Shown here piece after piece: positions 44,301 to 50,672 of a DNA stretch of 64,000 bases (position 1 is its first letter; each line of letters starts with the position of its first letter). Under the pieces are notes generated by a model. That model had not been told where the DNA came from, did not search any database, and saw only the letters and a list, made by a program, of their open reading frames with translations. This stretch comes from SHAN690 sp038131955. GTDB taxonomy: Bacteria; Bacteroidota; Bacteroidia; Flavobacteriales_G; Salibacteraceae. The stretch covers positions 62,001 to 126,000 of the forward strand of contig JAYPQK010000012.1 in the NCBI GenBank assembly GCA_038131955.1. Reading direction: 5' to 3'. Both the position numbers and the translations under genes were made by a program.

Positions 44301-44395
44301 AGATCGTTGCCGCGGTTTGGAGCGACCTCTCTGATTGGTCGGGCGCGATGGAACAGTTTGACGATATCTCACTCTTTATTTGGAATCATGCGTAA
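41324..44395 (+). CDS. Two-component-type propeller sensor with degenerate PP2C/SpoIIE-like output
   Basis: 1023 residues from the ATG at 41324 (MCGSRWAYRIGGLMVLLMWS, signal peptide). Two seven-bladed propellers of the hybrid-two-component type fill about 25-660 (LLIGTLAGLVIYDG, IWIATAAGLDQF, IWFGTDEGIFRR, VWIGHNWGVDSYD). A Y_Y_Y domain follows (YRYRLRGVHENWRSIDRPGK), then a membrane helix (TWWFYTILFVLVVVTIFFMD) and a coiled coil. The C-terminal 190 residues end in FDDISLFIWNHA, with DGTVVVCSDGIFAQLNEAG, like SpoIIE-type PP2C phosphatases. The usual metal-binding GDF and DGHG motifs of the first half are absent, so the output may be catalytically dead. No kinase or DNA-binding domain. Confidence 0.8.
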   Translation: MCGSRWAYRIGGLMVLLMWSWIASAQMASFKHYGLDKSIFPSRIECIDQTDHGELLIGTLAGLVIYDGFEFTTHSVRSGLAESSISSLSALGSHVFIGHWAGNVSIYDMKTDTFDVWKTAPALGFASVVQILPLSVDSALAVTSDGRLYSISEDVSERIVLGEDGESVRVNQVLRVKDGFIVIADDRIVKKQGSASTNLLRAKPGQRFNYACTEGDQWIVADNDGLEVMEKTTRGEFSVVKEIDLGREVLALQQDRQGHVWAMTEEDGVSRYHLQSQQLRHFRRENGLSYNQIRALFCDREGTIWIATAAGLDQFLGDAFVLIDDRQGLEGSMIWDVELVSNQFFVLTSYGLAIGELTTDAARLEVRRFVELTDLSPRQLEHNGGNRIWIRTQQGKVFRYDLDVEKLIEITDVEVPVNCVEVVDGEIWFGTDEGIFRRGSSEGWSRLTSGSGLAGDKVTGIYYSKERNETWITVLGAPVTLYHDGKFRQFGTAEGISSSVIQDAAFDRDGLVWFATYDKGVFRFQEEGSFVSLTEEVALTSTTTFAIEMDRSGKVWIGHNWGVDSYDPATKQLTWFGEDKGFMGVEVNAGAMHFGSDDALWVGTLMGLLHFEPNAVRDNAIEPSLKVESARLGSKDLLKPAAGLRLLSAENDFALTFSSISLANPERNEYRYRLRGVHENWRSIDRPGKIEFLSLPAGDFTFELIACNDSELCSSQPYTLSFSIYPPFYRTWWFYTILFVLVVVTIFFMDRYRVVNLLEQKHQVEEQLALQQQHMVDLDQERERLEQRLKSDTDIIRTLEEGDRKQALKTCELLPNFRIHQRLLETVSSDGVLCFQNTRYNAVFMVDVGVQGNAAHPLRAQLLHKMKAVLPAEFDAVAIITTWTQIVRDLEDSFGKFKGVQWTAFLSSGESSFLGVKGMSVFTIPADGVKEAAEDAETERIEGATLWPFRDDGTVVVCSDGIFAQLNEAGTRSYPKQRLMKLLEEKRNASQDQIVAAVWSDLSDWSGAMEQFDDISLFIWNHA

Positions 44396-44431
44396 AAGGC
44401 GAAAACTCATTGAAAACATGTATTTGTGACC

Positions 44432-45277
44432 ATGAATAGGATAGCGACCATACTTAAAGATGTGTTTCTTTTTGGAACATTGATATGTCTCCTTCTATCG
44501 GGATGTGCCGAAAACGACAGCTCAAAGGCAAATACCAAGGCGAGTGTCGATAATGAAGAACGTTCCTTCAACTGGGATGGTAAAGTGACCATTCTAATCG
44601 AAATGGACTCATCAGGTTGGAATGATGTGAGTCACATGAAGGTGCGCTCCTTCGAAAGCTCGCTCCCATTGAATGAGCTAGGTGAACAACTGATTGATAT
44701 GGCTTTTTCCGGAGACGCGAGAGTGTACGGACCAACAATGCTTGGTGAGAGGGATCCCTCCCGCTTATTGGATCCTAGACAGCTAGTGGAAGAACTACAA
44801 GCGTTTGATACCCTTACCGTGACGGATCTCGCCACGGGTAGTCCGCGAGATACCGTAATCGACAAGAGCCTGAATAAATCCACTTTCACGGCTTTTATAA
44901 TCAGGCTTGCGTCAAGTGGTGATCCCAGGGAAGGATTGGAAGTGTCTGAAATTATGATGGGGCGTCTCGTGTTCAATGAAAGCACCGGAGAACTTAGAGG
45001 AGCGAGACCTGAATTTTATATGACGAATCCTCGGGATGAAATCAATGAAGTTGTCGCTACGGAGTTATTTTTCTATTCGGACAGCCTAGCCAATTTCCAA
45101 CCCACTTTCATGCAGACCTATCGAGATGAAGGCATGATTACACTGATGGATCATCTCCACAAGGAGTACCCGGAATCGGATGTGTTCAAGATGTCTTTCA
45201 GACTCAGGTTAAGTTCAGGAACAGGAGAGGTCATCGTTGAAGAGGTTGAGATTACTCCCCAGCATGAGGCCGTCTGA
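44432..45277 (+). CDS. Lipoprotein, possibly distantly GldN/PorN-like
   Basis: 281 residues from the ATG at 44432; a GTG two codons upstream is possible. Lipobox LLLSGC with Cys near residue 25. A later block, SEIMMGRLVFNESTGELRGA followed by RPEFYM, resembles the order of a conserved stretch in GldN/PorN of the type IX gliding machinery (VRILGI....D..G.FRGE.P.FW), and the preceding DTLTVTD..TG...DTVI stretch also fits. The match is weak and GldN is not itself a lipoprotein, so I call only a resemblance. Neighbours do not help. TGTATTTG at 44419-44426 is a near -7 box. Its stop abuts the convergent methyltransferase stop. Confidence 0.5.
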   Translation: MNRIATILKDVFLFGTLICLLLSGCAENDSSKANTKASVDNEERSFNWDGKVTILIEMDSSGWNDVSHMKVRSFESSLPLNELGEQLIDMAFSGDARVYGPTMLGERDPSRLLDPRQLVEELQAFDTLTVTDLATGSPRDTVIDKSLNKSTFTAFIIRLASSGDPREGLEVSEIMMGRLVFNESTGELRGARPEFYMTNPRDEINEVVATELFFYSDSLANFQPTFMQTYRDEGMITLMDHLHKEYPESDVFKMSFRLRLSSGTGEVIVEEVEITPQHEAV

Positions 45278-45868
45278 CTACGGCTTTCGTAGGCGAACGA
45301 ACAACTCTCTGCCTAACCGAGGCTTGATGCTGTTATAAGCTCTGTCCATTACTTCAATGTCAAACATGGCCTCGAAGTAGGTCAAGTACTCTTGCTTGGT
45401 GCCACCAAAGGGTGGGTGAGGATTTCCGAAGTGACAGTCGAACAGTAATCCGACCAGTTTTCCGCCCGGCTTCAACAGTTCGTGGGCCTTCATGGCATAA
45501 TCCATCCGTTTCTCGGGGTTCAGTGCGCAAAAGAATGTCTGCTCAACAATGATGTCAAACTGCTCCTCGAGTTCAAAGAAGTCGCCTAGGATGATACGAT
45601 CCTCGGGTAATTGTGGGATACGGTCCTTGATGTGCTGAACGGCCGTAGGGGCAATATCGATCATGTAGACCTGTGTGAATCCCATAGAGTTGAGCAGCTC
45701 ACCTTCCCAAGCATTGCCGCATCCGGGGATTAAGATCTTGATGTCCTTGTTATTGACTTGCTCGAAATATTCCTTGATCGGGGTAGAGGGGTAGCCGATG
45801 TCCCACCCTGTTTGGCTTTCCTTCCAGCGTTGTTCCCAATATTCGGGTGTGGTCTCAGGAGATTGCAC
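45278..45868 (-). CDS. Thiopurine S-methyltransferase-like SAM methyltransferase
   Basis: 196 residues. Start EYWEQRWKESQTGWDIGYPS (the WDxG signature of the TPMT family), motif I ILIPGCGNAWEGELL, VYMIDIAPTAVQHIKDR, ILGDFFEL, and EQTFFCALNP with the family E-x-TFFCA block. Thiopurine-methyltransferase relatives in bacteria methylate small thiol, halide or tellurite substrates. It follows ribBA with a 9-base gap on the same strand. Confidence 0.87.
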   Translation of the reverse strand: MQSPETTPEYWEQRWKESQTGWDIGYPSTPIKEYFEQVNNKDIKILIPGCGNAWEGELLNSMGFTQVYMIDIAPTAVQHIKDRIPQLPEDRIILGDFFELEEQFDIIVEQTFFCALNPEKRMDYAMKAHELLKPGGKLVGLLFDCHFGNPHPPFGGTKQEYLTYFEAMFDIEVMDRAYNSIKPRLGRELFVRLRKP

Positions 45869-45877
45869 GACTCAGGC

Positions 45878-47101
45878 TTAAGCGTCTTTGTCGATGTACA
45901 GGTCGTGTCCCATCTTGTCTTTCTTGGTCCAGAGGTAATGATGGTTATGGGGATTACTCTTGATCTCCATCGGTACTACCTCGGTGATCTCTAGTCCATA
46001 GCCGATCAACCCCGTTCTCTTCTTAGGGTTGTTGCTCATCAGCTTCATCTTTCGTACGCCGAGATCGCGCAGGATCTGAGCACCGACGCCGTAGTCGCGC
46101 TCGTCCATTTTGAATCCTAGCTTCAAGTTAGCTTCAACGGTATCCAAACCTTCTTCCTGCAGTTTGTAGGCTTTTAGTTTGTTCATCAGACCAATGCCAC
46201 GACCTTCTTGCTGCATGTAGACCACCACGCCTTTTCCCGCTTTTTCAATCGTCTTCATTGCCTCGTGCAGCTGTGGCCCACAATCACACCGGTACGAGCC
46301 AAAGATGTCGCCCGTAGCGCAAGAGGAGTGGACACGTACGAGGATGGGTTCGTCTTCTTCCCATTCGCCTTTGACCAAGGCCAAGTGCTCTTCTCCGGTT
46401 GTGGTCTGGGTGTAGGAGTGCAACATGAACTCACCCCATTCGGTTGGCATCTTTACAGTGACACCCGCTTCGATGATGCTTTCCTTCATCATGCGGTAGG
46501 CAACGAGGTCTTCGATCGAAATGATCTTAAGGTCAAACCTCTTCGCGATCTCCATCAGCTGAGGGAGACGAGCCATAGTGCCATCTTCATTCATGATCTC
46601 CACCAACACTCCTGCAGGTTCCAATCCCGCTAGTCGTGCCAGGTCAATGGTCGCTTCGGTATGCCCTGTACGACGCAAAACACCGCCACGCTTGGCGCGA
46701 AGAGGGAAGATGTGCCCCGGTTTACCGAGGTCTTCTGGTTTTGTCTCTGGATCGATCAAGGCTTTGATCGTAGTCGCTCTATCGCTGGCACTGATCCCTG
46801 TGGTCACACCCTTGCCGTTCAGGTCTACGGAAACGGTGAATGGGGTTTCGTGTAAGGCCGTGTTGTTCGGAACCATAAGCTCGAGGCCCAGTTCATCACA
46901 ACGATCCTCTACCAACGCGGCACAGATCAATCCGCGACCATGGGTCGCCATGAAATTGATGATCTCAGGTGAGATGTGTTCCGCAGCGGCGATGAAGTCT
47001 CCTTCATTCTCTCTGTCCTCGTCATCTACAACGATGATCACCTTTCCTTGCTTGATGTCCTCAAGCGCTTCTTCGATCGTGTTCAGCATGAATCCTTCCA
47101 T
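45878..47101 (-). CDS. ribBA: Bifunctional riboflavin enzyme RibBA (DHBP synthase / GTP cyclohydrolase II)
   Basis: 407 residues from the ATG at 47101 (MEGFMLNTIEEALEDIKQGK); the frame from 47155 adds 18 unsupported residues. N-terminal DHBP synthase: VVDDEDRENEGDFIAAAEH, HGRGLICAAL, RRTGHTEATIDLARLAG. C-terminal GTP cyclohydrolase II: the zinc cysteines in HSSCATGDIFGSYRCDCGPQ, and QQEGRGIGLMNKLKAY, ERDYGVGAQILRDLG. It makes both precursors of riboflavin. No FMN riboswitch is visible in the 240-base spacer upstream. Confidence 0.95.
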   Translation of the reverse strand: MEGFMLNTIEEALEDIKQGKVIIVVDDEDRENEGDFIAAAEHISPEIINFMATHGRGLICAALVEDRCDELGLELMVPNNTALHETPFTVSVDLNGKGVTTGISASDRATTIKALIDPETKPEDLGKPGHIFPLRAKRGGVLRRTGHTEATIDLARLAGLEPAGVLVEIMNEDGTMARLPQLMEIAKRFDLKIISIEDLVAYRMMKESIIEAGVTVKMPTEWGEFMLHSYTQTTTGEEHLALVKGEWEEDEPILVRVHSSCATGDIFGSYRCDCGPQLHEAMKTIEKAGKGVVVYMQQEGRGIGLMNKLKAYKLQEEGLDTVEANLKLGFKMDERDYGVGAQILRDLGVRKMKLMSNNPKKRTGLIGYGLEITEVVPMEIKSNPHNHHYLWTKKDKMGHDLYIDKDA

Positions 47102-47343
47102 TGGGGCTGCGAAGTTACCAAAGCTCCGGCAGTCATTGATCATAACTAAGAACAAGCTTGACTCATCAAAGTTGTGGCGTCGAATCAGGAATCATTTGTA
47201 TTGCGGATATCCTAAATCGGAAATTTCGACATGAAATAGCTAATTATTTGTACATCAATCGGTTAAAATGGCATTTAGAATCGATGGGAACCGAAATTTC
47301 GGCAGAAAAATTCGAGTGGAATGCCGATTGAAAAGAGGTTGGC

Positions 47344-47805
47344 ATGAAAACACTTAAAATCAAAAAGACCATGAAACCATTGATCGCTAAACCATCAAGA
47401 ACAGGTTATTTTCCTGGTAGCATTTTCGACGAATTCTTTGCAGGACTGGATTTTCCAGTAGCGGAGACCACGAAGATGCCTTCTGTGAACGTGAAAGAGA
47501 ACGACAACGCATACGAACTCGAAGTGCAAGCTCCGGGACTTACCAAGGAAGCCTTTAACGTAGAGGTTGAAAATGACATGCTGGTCATCTCAACGGAAGC
47601 CAAGCACGAAGAAGTGAAGGAAGGAGAGAAGTATACACGTAAGGAGTTCAGTTATCAATCCTTCAAACGTTCATTCCGACTCCCTGAGGGTCAGGTGGAT
47701 CTAGAGAAGATCGACGGCAAGTATGAGCACGGAATTCTTCGGATCACCCTTCCAAAGCTTGCTGAGGAGGCGATTAAAGCCACCAAGCGCATCGCGATCG
47801 GGTGA
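47344..47805 (+). CDS. Hsp20 / alpha-crystallin small heat-shock protein
   Basis: 153 residues. Alpha-crystallin domain about residues 45-145: PSVNVKENDNAYELEVQAPG, FNVEVENDMLVISTEAKHEE, FSYQSFKRSFRLPEGQVD, and YEHGILRITLPK. Small heat-shock proteins form oligomers that hold unfolding proteins. An inner ATG at codon 10 is possible. The 240-base divergent spacer with ribBA shows no TAnnTTTG; a heat-shock operator is not evident. A strong terminator follows at 47828. Confidence 0.92.
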   Translation: MKTLKIKKTMKPLIAKPSRTGYFPGSIFDEFFAGLDFPVAETTKMPSVNVKENDNAYELEVQAPGLTKEAFNVEVENDMLVISTEAKHEEVKEGEKYTRKEFSYQSFKRSFRLPEGQVDLEKIDGKYEHGILRITLPKLAEEAIKATKRIAIG

Positions 47806-47827
47806 TCAATATCATCATTCGTTTAGG

Positions 47828-47863
47828 AAATGCCTCGCATCACAGTACGGGGCATTTTTTTTT
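47828..47863 (+). terminator. Terminator of hsp20
   Basis: AAATGCC at 47828-47834 pairs perfectly with GGCATTT at 47851-47857, followed by T residues to 47863. It separates hsp20 from the downstream glycosylase gene, whose ATG lies 14 bases later. Confidence 0.88.
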
Positions 47864-47876
47864 AGCTTCGTTTGAT

Positions 47877-48542
47877 ATGGAAAAATGGTCCGCCCAGCTA
47901 TCGAGGTACTATCACGACCTCAAGAAGCCCATCATCCCAGAATGGTATGAGTGCATGAATCCTTACGAGCATAAGGAGACTATGACCATCGTGGATGAGT
48001 TCCTCACCAAATATTATTCGGACGATAAGCCTCGCACACTCATCTTCGGGATCAATCCCGGGCGGTTCGGTTCGGGAATTACAGGAATATCTTTCACAGA
48101 TCCGGTGCGCCTGAAGGAGAAATTGAAGATCAAGCACCCTTTCGAAATGCGGCCGGAGCTTTCTAGCGAGTTCATCTATGAAGTGATCTCGGCCTACGGC
48201 GGTCCTAAGAAGTTCTTTTCCAATTTCTTCATCTCGGCAGTCTATCCGCTCGGATTCTTACACGAGGGCAAGAACATCAACTACTACGAGCTTGACAAAT
48301 GGAAGTCTTACATGTTGGACTGCATTGTCGACGAACTCAATGCTCATGCTAAATGGCCCATCAATAGGGAGAAATGCATTTGCATTGGACAGGGAGAGAA
48401 CTTTAAAGTGCTGAAGGAACTCAACGACGAGCATAAATGGTTTGACAAGGTTGTAGCCCTTCCTCACCCGCGTTGGGTATTGCAGTACCGACGTAAGGAG
48501 AAGGAGGACTACATCACGGCCTATCTTGATGCATTGAAATAG
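47877..48542 (+). CDS. SMUG2-like uracil-DNA glycosylase family (DUF4918)
   Basis: 221 residues from the ATG at 47877; the frame upstream crosses the terminator. Motif TLIFGINPGRFGSGITGISF matches the SMUG-type GMNPG..G....G.PF active-site block, and LPHPRWVLQYR corresponds to the minor-groove HPSPR-like loop. Others in this family (SMUG2/DUF4918) excise uracil or oxidised bases in Bacteroidetes. The catalytic position is Asn in GINPG. It has no obvious promoter of its own apart from the short gap after the terminator. Confidence 0.8.
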   Translation: MEKWSAQLSRYYHDLKKPIIPEWYECMNPYEHKETMTIVDEFLTKYYSDDKPRTLIFGINPGRFGSGITGISFTDPVRLKEKLKIKHPFEMRPELSSEFIYEVISAYGGPKKFFSNFFISAVYPLGFLHEGKNINYYELDKWKSYMLDCIVDELNAHAKWPINREKCICIGQGENFKVLKELNDEHKWFDKVVALPHPRWVLQYRRKEKEDYITAYLDALK

Positions 48543-48614
48543 CCGTTCATGAACAAAACGACCGTTGGTCACAATACGCGCTAGCTGTTTCAGGTGGTAT
48601 GTTTTCTTTGAATC

Positions 48615-49715
48615 ATGTTTAAGCGTTTACCGGTACCGTTCATCTTCATCTTAGCCGCAGGCTTCGTTCTAGGCTCGTTGATGGTGCTCGAAACGGTTAT
48701 CCCTTATCTGTATTGGGGAGAACTGGAGGAGTTCGTGTGGCACCGCAGTGCTCTTCCGCATTTCATCAACTATATGTTCTGGCCCTTCTTGGTGCCTTGG
48801 ATCTACGTGGTGTCAAGTCGATACCAGATCGGTAAAGGCGCGAGCATGAGCGATCGTTTGGCGACTGTGTTTTTCAGTTTGCTCATTCCGTTTGCGCACG
48901 AATTCTTTACTACGCTGATCTACTTCAGCCTGCTGGCGTCGCTGAATATCTTTTACTTCCAGCCAGATACATGGGAATTGATCCAAGCGGCATTCCCGGG
49001 CGTGTTCATCGGTCGTATCGTTGAGTTCTGGATCATCTATGGATTATTCGCAGCCTTTGACTATTACAAGAAATACAAAGACAAGCAGGCCGAGCTCGGC
49101 CGGATCGAGGCACAGCTAAACCGTACTAAACTCGAGGTGCTTAAGATGCAGCTGCAGCCGCACTTCCTCTTCAATGCGTTGAATACCATCAGTAGCTTGA
49201 TGGATATCGATGTCAAGAAAGCGCAGCAAGTCACAGCCCGCCTAGGCGATCTCCTTCGGGGCATCTTGGAACACGACTCGAGGGTCTTCGTGACCTTAGA
49301 AGAGGAGCTGGGCTACGTGCGCACCTACCTGGAGATCGAGCACGTACGCTTCGAGGATCGACTGAGCTACCGCTTTGAGATCGAAGAAGGCATAAGTGGA
49401 CATCAGGTTCCTTTGTTGATCGTGCAGACCCTAGTGGAGAATGCGATCAAACACGGGGTGGCGATGGTTTCGCGTCCGGTGACCATCTTGGTCAAAGCTT
49501 TTCGCGAAGGTTCGGTCTTGGTGGTGCAAGTGAAGGACGATGGTAAAGGCTGTGACGCTGAGCAGGTCGATGTCTTTTCAAAAGGAATAGTATTGCAGAA
49601 TACTAGAGGTCGGCTAAAGGAACAGTACAAGGGACAAGCCTCAATGAAGGTTGATTGTCAGCCGGGCAAAGGCTTTGAAGTGATTTTACGCATTCCCAAA
49701 CAACCACTGCTATGA
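48615..49715 (+). CDS. LytS-type sensor histidine kinase
   Basis: 366 residues. Four membrane helices in the first 150 residues, a coiled coil (KDKQAELGRIEAQLNRTKLE), then the His_kinase domain with phosphoacceptor His183 in MQLQPHFLFNALNTIS and the ATPase N box LIVQTLVENAIKHGVA plus G box KDDGKGCD. This class pairs with LytTR regulators and lacks a HisKA dimerisation motif. Its stop overlaps the next gene start by four bases (ATGA), so the pair is coupled. TATGTTTT at 48598-48605 is a near -7 box. Confidence 0.92.
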   Translation: MFKRLPVPFIFILAAGFVLGSLMVLETVIPYLYWGELEEFVWHRSALPHFINYMFWPFLVPWIYVVSSRYQIGKGASMSDRLATVFFSLLIPFAHEFFTTLIYFSLLASLNIFYFQPDTWELIQAAFPGVFIGRIVEFWIIYGLFAAFDYYKKYKDKQAELGRIEAQLNRTKLEVLKMQLQPHFLFNALNTISSLMDIDVKKAQQVTARLGDLLRGILEHDSRVFVTLEEELGYVRTYLEIEHVRFEDRLSYRFEIEEGISGHQVPLLIVQTLVENAIKHGVAMVSRPVTILVKAFREGSVLVVQVKDDGKGCDAEQVDVFSKGIVLQNTRGRLKEQYKGQASMKVDCQPGKGFEVILRIPKQPLL

Positions 49716-50491
49716 GAACGATCAAGACCATTGTCGTCGATGACGAAGTACTCGGCCGGAGTCGGGTGAAGAAATTACTAGAGGAGATCGATCCGGTGCA
49801 ATTGATCGGCGAAGGACGTAACGGAGACGAAGCGATCGAATTGATCATTGCCTATCGACCTGACTTGGTTTTTCTTGATGTGGAGATGCCCGATAGAAAC
49901 GGCTTCCAGGTCTTGGAGAGAATTCCGGAAAGTGAGCGGCCGTTCATCATCTTCGTGACGGCCCATGACCGATTTGCCTTGAAGGCCTTTGATGTCCAGG
50001 CCGTTGATTTTCTGCACAAACCATAAGACGACGAACGTTTCCGAAGAGCAGTCGATCAAGCCATCGATCGCATTCAGCAGCGGGACCAAAGCATTCTAAA
50101 CGAGCAATTGATCCGCGTGGTCGACGATTTTCGTTCCCGTGTCCAGAATAGTCCATATGTGCTCTCCGTCAAGGATCGGGGACGAGAGCGAAGCATTAAT
50201 CTCTACGATGTGCTGTACATCGAAGCAGATGGCAACTACCTCAAGCTCCAGTTGGAGAATGAACGCTTTCTGATCCGAAACACGATGCAGCAAATGATCG
50301 GAGACCTCGATCAGAGTTGTTTTGTCCGCATCCATCGCTCGCTGATAGTCAATGTGAACTACCTCAAGGTCAAGTCCTACAAGGGGAATAACGAGTACAG
50401 CTTCCGAATGAAGAATGGCGAGGAGTTCATTTCAGGTCGCAGCTTCAAAGAAGGTATCGACGAATTCTTCGCGGTGAAAGAAGGACGCTAA
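49712..50491 (+). pseudogene. LytTR response regulator interrupted by an in-frame stop
   Basis: One reading frame of about 259 codons encodes a receiver (1-104; acidic VVDDE, phospho-Asp56 in DLVFLDVEMPDRNG, Lys103 in DFLHKP) and a LytTR domain (about 145-255; YDVLYIEADGNYLKLQ, CFVRIHRSLIVNVNYLK). Codon 105 is TAA (50024-50026), directly after the conserved Lys-Pro, where relatives have Phe or Tyr followed by DDERF. The frame then continues intact (DDERFRRAVDQAIDRIQQRD). One base change (TAC or TAT to TAA) explains it. Either a recent pseudogene, a sequencing error or, less likely, a read-through design. A downstream GTG at 50108 could restart a DNA-binding fragment. Confidence 0.85.
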
Positions 50492-50605
50492 CCACTCATC
50501 GCATTCTACTTCCATTAGTCACAAACCGTGAGATAGAAGGAGTTCTGATGAGTAGATTCGAATCAACAATCAGATCGTTCTTTTCTCAATTGTTTAGTCA
50601 GATTC

Positions 50606-50640
50606 AAAAAGGCGGGTAACGTTGCGTTGGCCGCCTTTTT
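50606..50640 (+). terminator. Terminator after the LytS/LytR pair
   Basis: AAAAAGGCGG (50606-50615) pairs perfectly with CCGCCTTTTT (50631-50640), with an inner AACG/CGTT stem (50618-50621, 50625-50628). A very stable structure, and possibly bidirectional. Confidence 0.9.
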
Positions 50641-50672
50641 ATTTTCCTTCTTATACGATATTTGCCAATCGG

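Noticed and set aside
47102..47343. FMN riboswitch upstream of ribBA
   Set aside because: None of the conserved RFN-element sequence blocks is visible in the spacer.
47802..47876. Upstream ATG for the SMUG2-like gene overlapping hsp20
   Set aside because: The added 25 residues are encoded by the hsp20 terminator and have no family similarity.
50555..50564. Palindrome GATTCGAATC as an operator
   Set aside because: A single 10-base palindrome between a gene end and a terminator is likely by chance; no second copy or nearby start codon.
50622..50672. Upstream TTG start for the TPR histidine kinase
   Set aside because: It lies inside a strong terminator hairpin and would precede a normal signal peptide that starts at 50673.
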